Part shown: positions 1 to 5,279 of the stretch, in pieces | Layout of the letters: every line of letters starts with the position of its first letter | Numbering within the stretch: the stretch's first letter is position 1 | Source: Patescibacteria group bacterium UBA6257 | GTDB taxonomy: Bacteria; Patescibacteriota; Minisyncoccia; UBA6257 | Direction: 5' to 3' | Length of the DNA stretch: 12,333 nt | Assembly (NCBI GenBank): GCA_002440845.1 | Contig: DJVL01000009.1 | Coordinates: 1 to 12,333, forward strand | Position numbers and translations under genes: made by a program | The notes under the pieces: generated by a model | Told to the model about the DNA's origin: nothing | Seen by the model: the letters and a program-made list of their open reading frames with translations, nothing else | Database searches by the model: none

Positions 1-161
1 TTCCGCACATTCTTTTTATGATTTTTGAAAGCCTGTTCGTTATTCCTTTTATTTTATTCATTTATCCGCTGCCTTTTGTTTTAGCTTTGTTTAATTATGG
101 AAAAACGGCCAAGAAGAAGGAGGTGGTTTGGATTAAAACTCCAAGAACAGCAGAAATTTAA
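1..161 (+). CDS. C-terminal end of a membrane protein, probably a family 2 glycosyltransferase (partial)
   Basis: The reading frame that starts at base 3 is open from the window edge to the TAA at 159-161 and gives the last 52 residues of a protein. A strongly hydrophobic stretch of about 25 residues (rich in F, I, L, V and P) forms one or two membrane segments. It is followed by a basic KTAKKKE patch and the tail VVWIKTPRTAEI. A tail of the form W-x-K-T-x-R-T after the last membrane helix is what I recall from processive family 2 glycosyltransferases of the cellulose-synthase type. That is a memory-based family guess, because the catalytic domain lies outside the window. The gene converges on the tRNA gene at 229-301. 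Between them is only an AT-rich spacer with a weak inverted repeat (188-193 / 203-208) that could end both transcripts. Confidence 0.4.
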   Translation, partial: PHILFMIFESLFVIPFILFIYPLPFVLALFNYGKTAKKKEVVWIKTPRTAEI

Positions 162-228
162 AATAACAACCAATTAACGGTTTAACGTTCTAAAATTAAA
201 AATTAGAAATTTAAAATTATTTAAATTG

Positions 229-301
229 TGCCCCCGGCGCGACTCGAACGCGCAACCACCAGCTTAAAAGGCTGTTGCTCTACCAATTGAGCTACGGGGG
301 C
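229..301 (-). tRNA. tRNA-Lys (anticodon UUU)
   Basis: The reverse complement folds into a complete 73-nt cloverleaf. The acceptor stem is GCCCCCG/CGGGGGC with discriminator A, and the D arm is GCTC-AATTGGTA-GAGC. The anticodon loop CTTTTAA carries TTT after U33, and the T arm is GCGCG-TTCGAGT-CGCGC. The CCA end is not encoded; the next three bases are CAA. The top pair of the anticodon stem is an A27-G43 mismatch; the other four pairs are canonical. The gene is read from right to left, so the tandem array at 302-786 lies directly upstream. The first 19 nt of the tRNA are also the end of that array's repeat unit, so the tRNA occupies the intact end of a tandem duplication. Confidence 0.95.
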
Positions 302-786
302 TTAATTGATTATTATTTGTTTAACTATCTTTGAAAGTTCTTTCTTTTTAATCGCAAACGCTTCGCGAATGTTCTTCCCGGGCAATTTATTTCTATCAAA
401 TTTTGATTTTCAAGGTAATTGCCCGCTGAAAGCCAAGACTTTGGCTTCCAGCCCAATTGAGCTACGGGGGCTTAATTGATTATTGCTTATTTAACTATCT
501 GTGAAAGTTCTTTCTTTTAAATCGCAAACGCTTCGCGAATGTTCTTCCCGGGCAATTTATTTTTATCAAATTTGGTTTTCAAGGTAATTGCCCGCTGAAA
601 GCCAAGACTTTGGCTTCCAGCCCAATTGAGCTACGGGGGCTAAGTTGATTATTGTTTATTTAACTATCTTTGAAAGTTCTTTCTTCTAAATCGCAAACGC
701 TTCGCGAATGTTCTTCCCGGGCAATTTATTTTTATCAAATTTGGTTTTCAAGGTAATTGCCCGCTGGAAGCCAAGACTTGGGCTTC
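283..786 (-). repeat. Three tandem copies of a ~170-bp unit containing the tRNA-Lys 5' end
   Basis: The copies run 283-452 (170 bp), 453-621 (169 bp) and 622-786 (165 bp, last bases lost). Each begins on the + strand with the identical 19-nt complement of the tRNA-Lys 5' end (acceptor strand plus half of the D arm). Only copy 1 continues into a real tRNA. Each unit also holds three inverted repeats: an imperfect TCGCAAA/TTCGCGA pair, GGGCAATT/AATTGCCC with a ~30-nt AT-rich loop, and an AAGCCAA/TTGGCTT hairpin with the loop GACT. The copies differ by scattered substitutions and 1-bp indels, so the duplication is not recent. No frame of useful length crosses the array. No T-tract follows the hairpins, so they do not look like terminators. 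The array fills most of the gene-free stretch between the tRNA and epmA. Confidence 0.9.
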
Positions 787-880
787 TTTAACCTCCTCGT
801 TGGAAAAAGATAAATTAAAAGCAGTTTAAAAGTTAAGTTTCAAATAATGTTTTTAGCCAATTTGAAGAATATCAGCTTCT

Positions 881-906
881 TAGAAAAAAATTTTTGGCGA
901 AGCCAA
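881..906 (-). terminator. Small hairpin with T-tract just after the - strand promoter
   Basis: On the - strand TTGGC-TTC-GCCAA (894-906) forms a 5-bp stem with a 3-nt loop, followed by AAA and seven T. The shape is that of a weak intrinsic terminator or attenuator. The stem is short, so this is a tentative call. The same hairpin read on the + strand is followed by CC and five T and could act in that direction too. Confidence 0.3.
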
Positions 907-931
907 CCTTTTTCCAGCTTTTTCAAAAAAT

Positions 932-959
932 ATTATAGCATAAAGAAAAAAAAAGGCAA
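932..959 (-). promoter_or_regulatory. Extended -10 promoter firing toward the tandem array and tRNA-Lys
   Basis: Read on the - strand, the -35 is TTGCCT (954-959), the spacer is 16 bp and the -10 is TATAAT (932-937). The -10 is preceded by TGC, giving the extended form TGnTATAAT. Transcription would start near 925 and run toward lower coordinates, through the three repeats and into tRNA-Lys about 620 nt downstream. Because TATTATA is nearly symmetric, the same bases also offer a weaker -10 for the + strand. A short hairpin at 894-906 lies only about 20-30 nt after the presumed start and could stop many transcripts. Confidence 0.5.
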
Positions 960-998
960 ACAAAATAAAAACTGGAAAATATATTATTTTTAAACATT

Positions 999-2015
999 AT
1001 GAAGGACAATCAAAATTTAAAAAATATTCAAGTCCAAAGAGCAAAAATAATTGATTTAATAAGGGAATTTTTTAAAAAAGCCGGTTTTTTAGAGGTAGAG
1101 ACGCCGATTTTAGTGCCTTATGCCGGTACGGAACCATATCTTGATCCAATTAAAATAAATTTTCGCGACGATAAAGGAACCAATTATTCTGGCTATTTGA
1201 TAACTTCGCCGGAATATTCCTTAAAAAAACTTTTGGCTTTGGGCTTTGACAAAATTTTTGAAATTACTAAAGCGTTTAGGCAAAAAGAAGCTTTTGGCGG
1301 CTACCATAATATTGAGTTTTCTCTTCTTGAATGGTATCGTTTAAATTCTAATTATCGGCAAATAATGAAAGATGTTGAGAATTTAATTTATTTTTTGGCG
1401 AAAAAAATTAACAAAAAATCTTCCGTTTCTTATCTAGGACAAAAGATAGATTTGACGCCGCCTTGGCGCATGATTTCCGTTAAAGAAGCTTTTAAAATTT
1501 ATAGCCAGATAGACCTTGAAAAAGTAAAAAAATTTAATGACTTTAAAAAAATCCTCATTTCAAAAAATTATTCTTTAAATAAAGAAAATACTTGGGATGA
1601 TTTGTTTTTTTTAATCTTTCTTAATGAAATAGAGCCCTGTTTGCCTAAAAATCAGCCAGTTATAATTTATGATTATCCTTTGCCTCAGGCAGCTTTGGCA
1701 AAAAAGAAAAACCCCAAAAGTTTTTACGCTGAAAGGTTTGAGGTTTATATCGGTGGCTTAGAAATTGCTAACGCTTTTTCTGAATTAACTGATTATAAAG
1801 AGCAGGAAAAGCGGCTAAAACAGGAACAAAAATTAAGAAAAAAGCTGAAAAAAGAGATAATTCCTATTGACAAAGAATTTATTTTTGCGTTAAAATCAGG
1901 CATTCCAGCCTCGGCTGGAATTGCTTTAGGAATAGATAGACTGCAAATGCTTCTTCTGGATATTGAAGACATTAACGACTTATTAATATTTCCAGCGAAA
2001 CAAATATTCAATTAA
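999..2015 (+). CDS. epmA: EpmA: EF-P--(R)-beta-lysine ligase (LysRS paralogue)
   Basis: The 338-residue protein is a class II aminoacyl-tRNA synthetase catalytic core of the lysyl type. It lacks the ~150-residue N-terminal OB-fold anticodon-binding domain of LysRS, and its length is close to E. coli EpmA (325). Motif 1 lies around VETPILVPYAGT (33-44), the lysine-pocket helix starts at SPEY (70-73), motif 2 is FRQKE...HNIEFSLLEWYR (93-114), and motif 3 ends GIDRL (311-315). Residue 309 in GIALGIDR is Ala, as at EpmA A298, where true LysRS has Gly; from memory this position separates beta-lysine from alpha-lysine use. The segment ERFEVYIGGLEIANAFSELTD (about 245-265) also follows EpmA closely. 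The enzyme activates the amino acid and attaches it to a lysine of EF-P rather than to tRNA. efp follows after 16 bp. No Shine-Dalgarno is seen. EpmB, which makes beta-lysine, is not in this window. Confidence 0.9.
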   Translation: MKDNQNLKNIQVQRAKIIDLIREFFKKAGFLEVETPILVPYAGTEPYLDPIKINFRDDKGTNYSGYLITSPEYSLKKLLALGFDKIFEITKAFRQKEAFGGYHNIEFSLLEWYRLNSNYRQIMKDVENLIYFLAKKINKKSSVSYLGQKIDLTPPWRMISVKEAFKIYSQIDLEKVKKFNDFKKILISKNYSLNKENTWDDLFFLIFLNEIEPCLPKNQPVIIYDYPLPQAALAKKKNPKSFYAERFEVYIGGLEIANAFSELTDYKEQEKRLKQEQKLRKKLKKEIIPIDKEFIFALKSGIPASAGIALGIDRLQMLLLDIEDINDLLIFPAKQIFN

Positions 2016-2031
2016 AAATTCTTTAAAAGGT

Positions 2032-2589
2032 ATGATTTCTACTTCTGATTTTGAAAAAGGCATAGTCATTAAAATAGAAAGCGAACCATGGCAGATTGTT
2101 GATTATCAATTTGTCAATCCGGGCAAAGGCTCGGCGTTTTATAGAACAACAATTAAAAATTTAAAAAATGGCAAAACCTTGGAAAAAACTTTTAAATCTG
2201 GCGACCGCTTTGAAGAAATAGAATTAAATTACAAAAAAGCGGTTTATCTTTATAGCGACAAGAAAAATGCGGTTTTTCTGGAAAAAAACAAAAATCAAAG
2301 ATTGAGTTTGCCGTTGGAAAATTGTAAGAATAAAATAAAATACCTGAAAGAAAAGTCAGAAATAGATTTAGTTTATTCCGATGATGAACTTTTGGATATT
2401 AATATTCCCAAAAAAGTAACGTTAAAAGTCAAAGAAGCGCCGCCAGCGGTCAAAGGTAATACTGCCACAGGAGCAACTAAGACAATTATTTTGGAAACAG
2501 GCCTTGAAGTAAACACGCCAATTTTTGTCAAAGAAGGCGATGAAATCATTGTTAATACCGAAACAGGAGAGTATGTCAGCCGGGGATGA
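2032..2589 (+). CDS. efp: Translation elongation factor P
   Basis: This is a full-length 185-residue EF-P, which helps ribosomes stalled on polyproline by binding next to the P-site tRNA. The N-terminal KOW-like domain carries the acceptor loop NPGKGSAF, with the modifiable Lys at residue 32 (equivalent to E. coli K34). Two OB-type domains follow, and the protein ends with the family signature TGEYVSRG. The PGKG loop is the type modified by EpmA with beta-lysine. The immediate upstream neighbour is epmA, so enzyme and substrate appear co-transcribed. The stop is TGA at the expected end of the family, showing that UGA is read as stop in this genome. AAAAGG lies only one base before the ATG, too close to act as a normal ribosome-binding site. 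Confidence 0.97.
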   Translation: MISTSDFEKGIVIKIESEPWQIVDYQFVNPGKGSAFYRTTIKNLKNGKTLEKTFKSGDRFEEIELNYKKAVYLYSDKKNAVFLEKNKNQRLSLPLENCKNKIKYLKEKSEIDLVYSDDELLDINIPKKVTLKVKEAPPAVKGNTATGATKTIILETGLEVNTPIFVKEGDEIIVNTETGEYVSRG

Positions 2590-2598
2590 AGCTTTTAT

Positions 2599-2627
2599 TT
2601 GACATTTAAATTTAATTATGATATTAT
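2599..2627 (+). promoter_or_regulatory. Consensus sigma-70-type promoter
   Basis: A perfect TTGACA (2599-2604) is followed by a 17-bp spacer and TATTAT (2622-2627), the strongest promoter match in the window. It starts ten bases after the efp stop codon. A transcript starting near 2634 would have a leader of about 225 nt before the regulator gene at 2860. That leader passes through a terminator-like hairpin and a long inverted repeat. The promoter is well placed to drive the whole operon from the sigma-4/HARE gene to rpoD. Confidence 0.75.
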
Positions 2628-2671
2628 ATATTTATTGATTGAATAAGCAATTATATGTTTTGTTTATAAAT

Positions 2672-2708
2672 AAACCCTTAGGGCATAACGCTGTCAGGGT
2701 TTTTGTTT
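2672..2708 (+). terminator. Intrinsic terminator / attenuator-like hairpin
   Basis: AAACCCT (2672-2678) pairs perfectly with AGGGTTT (2696-2702) around a 17-nt loop, and the 3' arm runs into TTTTTGTTT. It lies about 80 bp past efp and about 40 bp after the start expected from the promoter at 2599-2627. It can therefore end epmA-efp transcripts, attenuate the downstream operon, or define a short RNA of about 70 nt. The sequence alone does not decide among these. Confidence 0.5.
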
Positions 2709-2824
2709 CTAAAAATGAAAAAAATTTGCTTTTGACTTTGACTTTTTGTCTTTTTTTTGTTTTAATTTATTAAATTAGAAAAAAAGGCAGGGAAAAAGAG
2801 AAATCGTTTTTTCATTTTTAGAAA
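2706..2824. repeat. Perfect 18-bp inverted repeat with an 83-bp loop
   Basis: TTTCTAAAAATGAAAAAA (2706-2723) is the exact reverse complement of 2807-2824. The loop contains a smaller palindrome, TAATTTA-T-TAAATTA, flanked by T-runs on the left and A-runs on the right that can extend the pairing. The whole 119 bp could fold as one large hairpin in the leader of the gene at 2860. No clear target-site duplication flanks it and it encodes nothing, so a small transposon remnant is possible but unsupported. Confidence 0.8.
2738..2766 (+). promoter_or_regulatory. Possible second promoter inside the inverted repeat
   Basis: TTGACT (2738-2743), a 17-bp spacer and TTTAAT (2761-2766) form a moderate promoter match. 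An identical TTGACT directly precedes it at 2732-2737. In such AT-rich DNA this may be chance. If real, it would start transcription after the terminator-like hairpin at 2672-2708 and bypass it. Confidence 0.2.
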
Positions 2825-2859
2825 TTTATTAATATTTTAATTATTTAAGCTATTTAAGC

Positions 2860-3969
2860 ATGATAAAAAATATTTCTCAAAAAAATTTTAAAAATAATCC
2901 CCAATTTTTAGCGTTAGAAGCAATAAGCAATTTGAATCCACGCTCTCAAGATATTTTAAAAAAGAGGTATGGTTTAGTTGACGACAAACCAAAAACTTTA
3001 GAGGCGGTAGGCAAAGATTACAAAGTTACCAGAGAAAGAATCAGGCAGATAATAGAAGCGGCGCTAAAAAGCATAGATAAAACTTCGGTTTTAGAAGCCG
3101 GAGCTGGTTTTTTTGATATCAGCGAAAAAATTTTAAAAGAAAACGGGGGAGCTGAGGAAGAAGAAGAATTTTTAAAAAGAATTAATTTGATTTTTAATGG
3201 GGAAAATAAAAATTATTCTTCCATTAAATTTTTGTTGTTTTTAAACCAAAAATTTATCTTGGAAGAGGAAACCGCCGATAATTATAGTTTCTGGCGTCTT
3301 TCAGAGTTTTCAAAAGATAAAATTTTGAAAAACATAAAAACAATTGAAAAATACCTAAGTCAAAAAAAGACCCCCTTAATTTTTAACGATTTGTTTAGCT
3401 GGTCAAAAATAAATATTTCTAAAAATATAAAGCAAGAAGAATTAAGGGCTTATTTAAGGATTTCCAACAAAATAAGGATGAATCCTTTTGGCGAATTTGG
3501 CCTTTTTAATTGGAACGAGATTGATCCTTCCGGCGCCAAGGATCGGGCTTATTTGTTAATGAAACATCAAAATAAGCCCCTTCATTTTTCGGAAATAGCT
3601 TTAATGCTCAATGAAAATAAATTAAATTCTTCCCAGTGCGTTTTAGCGCGTTCTTGGCAAAAAAAGGTTTGCACCCAAACCGTTCATAATGAATTAATAA
3701 AAGACCCCCGTTTTGTGCTTATCGGCCGAGGTATTTATGCGTTAAAAGAATGGGGTTACGAACCCGGTAAAATCATTGATGTAATCATTGATATTTTAAA
3801 AAAGGCCGGTGAGCCGCTTTCTCAGGAAGAAATTATTAGAGAAACAAAAAAAAGAAGAATAGCGAAAGATAATACCATTATCTTAAATCTTCATAATAAA
3901 AAATATTTTAAAAAATTGCCTAATAAAAGCTATACTTTGGTTAAATCCTATAAAATATTTGAGGTTTAA
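2860..3969 (+). CDS. Sigma-region-4 / HARE-HTH transcription regulator
   Basis: The 369-residue protein begins with a sigma-70 region 4 (about 22-73). It includes SQDILKKRYGLVDD and the helix-turn-helix LEAVGKDYKVTRERIRQI, which in housekeeping sigma factors binds the -35 element. Regions 1 to 3 are absent, so it cannot melt promoters as a sigma factor. A helical middle part (about 85-215) has no motif I recognise. Residues 224-298 look like a HARE-HTH winged helix, the fold of the RNA polymerase delta subunit N-terminus, with the ending RFVLIGRGIYAL. A further winged-helix-like segment follows at about 304-360. The protein is probably a DNA- and polymerase-binding regulator. It is first in the operon that ends in rpoD, and its recognition helix is the same as RpoD's. 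Its stop overlaps the next start by one base. No Shine-Dalgarno is seen. The domain calls are good; the role is inferred. Confidence 0.75.
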   Translation: MIKNISQKNFKNNPQFLALEAISNLNPRSQDILKKRYGLVDDKPKTLEAVGKDYKVTRERIRQIIEAALKSIDKTSVLEAGAGFFDISEKILKENGGAEEEEEFLKRINLIFNGENKNYSSIKFLLFLNQKFILEEETADNYSFWRLSEFSKDKILKNIKTIEKYLSQKKTPLIFNDLFSWSKINISKNIKQEELRAYLRISNKIRMNPFGEFGLFNWNEIDPSGAKDRAYLLMKHQNKPLHFSEIALMLNENKLNSSQCVLARSWQKKVCTQTVHNELIKDPRFVLIGRGIYALKEWGYEPGKIIDVIIDILKKAGEPLSQEEIIRETKKRRIAKDNTIILNLHNKKYFKKLPNKSYTLVKSYKIFEV

Positions 3970-5237
3970 TGCCTTTTAATTTCTTTGATTTTTCTTCTTT
4001 TTTTAATTTATCTCTAAAATCTCTATCGTCTTTTATAAAAGCCATCATCATTAATTTTTGGTGGCTGGCGATTCCTGTAATTTTAGGTAAAGTTTTTATT
4101 GATTTAAAAAATCAGTTTAAAAAAAGTCAAAAGGGAAAAAAGGAGGAAATAAAAGACTGGGTTAATTTGGAAATAAGGCTCGCCGGAGAAATCTCTCAGA
4201 CTTATAAATCCATTGAACAGGTTTTTAACGGTCTTCATGCCATTAAAAAAGGGTTGATTAGTTTGGAGATAGTAGGAGTTAATAAAGAAATGCACTTTGT
4301 TATCAGAGCCCCCAGAGAGTATAAAAGTTTGTTGGAATCCCAATTTTACGCCCAATATTCCGGAATAGAGATAATTGAAACTGAGGATTATTTTTCCCGT
4401 CTGCCGCCAAGACTTCCAAATAAAATCTTTGATTTATGGGGAACGGAGATGGATTTAGAAAAAGATGATTATTATCCTATAAAAAGCTATTCATTTTTTG
4501 CCGAACAAAAAGAAGAACAAACCAGAGATCCTTTTAGCGTTTTAGCAGAAGTAATCAATAAATTAAAAAAAACCGAATGGTTTATTTTAAGTATTTTATT
4601 AAAGCCATTGGATAAAGATGAAGAGAAAAAATGGATAGAAGAAGGAAAAAACGAGATTAATAAGAAAATGGGCAAAAAAGTAGAACAAAAAAAGGTTGGT
4701 TGGCAAGATTGGCTGCCGGCTTTTTTTGAAAATTTAATGGTAGGTTTTGCCCGGCCGCCGGTTTGGCCCGGAGAAGGAGGCGAGAATAAAGAATCAGGGG
4801 CGGCAATCAATCTTTCTTCTGGAGAAAGAGAAGAAATAAAAGCCATTGAGAAAAAAATTAATCAGCCGTCTTTCAAAACCGGAATAAGATTGCTTTATAT
4901 TTCTCCAAAAACAGATTATGATGAAAACAACGCTTTAAATTTTACATCTTTTTTTGAACAATTTAGCGCAAAAGATTTAAACTCTTTTAAAATTAACGAA
5001 GAGGCTTCTACTGATAAAATTGAAGCAAAATATTTCAAAAAGAAGAAACTTTTATTTAAAAAACTTGATTTTTACCATTCAGTCCTTAAAAGAAAAAAAA
5101 CCAAAAAAGAGTTTATTTTAAGCTCAGAAGAACTGGCTACTCTTTATCATTTTCCTTCTTCAATGTTCAAAGGTCCGACTTTGGTTAGGAGTTTAAGCAA
5201 AAAAGGAGAACCGCCAACCAATTTACCAATAGAATAA
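3969..5237 (+). CDS. Membrane-anchored partner of a TraG/VirD4-like ATPase (N-terminal half of a split protein)
   Basis: The 422-residue protein has one clear membrane helix near residues 24-46, followed by a basic stretch (KKSQKGKK) and a soluble domain. Recognisable stretches are WVNLEIR (64-70), the SLEIVGV / HFVIRAPREY region (about 97-118), ESQFYAQYSGIEIIETEDYF (about 123-142), and a C-terminal SSEELATLYHFP followed by GEPPTNLPIE. I recall these words as the part that precedes the ATPase domain in CPR type-IV-secretion-like proteins (a domain now called DUF8128, from memory). Here it ends just where the ATPase should begin. The ATPase is the next gene, 42 bp away and in the same frame. 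The start overlaps the previous stop (TAATG), and GAGGT lies three bases before it, the best ribosome-binding site in the operon. Function unknown; a membrane anchor for the ATPase is likely. Confidence 0.65.
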   Translation: MPFNFFDFSSFFNLSLKSLSSFIKAIIINFWWLAIPVILGKVFIDLKNQFKKSQKGKKEEIKDWVNLEIRLAGEISQTYKSIEQVFNGLHAIKKGLISLEIVGVNKEMHFVIRAPREYKSLLESQFYAQYSGIEIIETEDYFSRLPPRLPNKIFDLWGTEMDLEKDDYYPIKSYSFFAEQKEEQTRDPFSVLAEVINKLKKTEWFILSILLKPLDKDEEKKWIEEGKNEINKKMGKKVEQKKVGWQDWLPAFFENLMVGFARPPVWPGEGGENKESGAAINLSSGEREEIKAIEKKINQPSFKTGIRLLYISPKTDYDENNALNFTSFFEQFSAKDLNSFKINEEASTDKIEAKYFKKKKLLFKKLDFYHSVLKRKKTKKEFILSSEELATLYHFPSSMFKGPTLVRSLSKKGEPPTNLPIE

Positions 5238-5279
5238 TTAAAGAATTTTAATTTTCTTTTAAGATTTATTTAAAAATTT

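Larger units (their letters stand above)
787..998. other. AT-rich non-coding spacer with control signals for both directions
   Basis: No coding frame is visible here. The segment lies between the tandem array and epmA. On the - strand it holds a good promoter (932-959) and a short hairpin with a T-tract (881-906). TTTCCAG at 911-917 and CTGGAAA at 971-977 form a spaced 7-bp inverted repeat around the promoter. On the + strand the only -10-like words for epmA are TATTAT at 931-936 and at 982-987. Neither has a good -35. The second would leave an almost leaderless epmA message. Confidence 0.5.

Noticed and set aside
453..640. Two further tRNA genes in repeat copies 2 and 3
   Set aside because: Only the first 19 nt of tRNA-Lys are present. 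The remaining D arm, anticodon arm, T arm and 3' acceptor strand are replaced by unrelated hairpins.
283..786. CRISPR array or phage attachment site duplicates at the tRNA
   Set aside because: The copies are contiguous ~170-bp units without unique spacers. No cas gene or integrase is present, and integrating elements usually duplicate the tRNA 3' end over a much larger distance.
302..998. T-box or other known riboswitch upstream of the Lys-related genes
   Set aside because: No T-box consensus or specifier loop was found. The repeat units lie on the strand leading to the tRNA and do not match a riboswitch I know.
999..2015. Lysyl-tRNA synthetase (lysS), truncated
   Set aside because: The missing N-terminal domain, Ala309, the whole C-terminal pattern and the neighbouring efp all match EpmA rather than a broken LysRS.
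2587..2589. UGA recoded as glycine
   Set aside because: The efp frame ends at this TGA exactly where the EF-P family ends, so UGA works as a stop.
4487..4846. Reverse-strand open frames of 60-120 codons, such as this one, 4104-4355 and 11183-11545
   Set aside because: They lie antisense to well-supported genes, have low-complexity S/F-rich translations and resemble no family.
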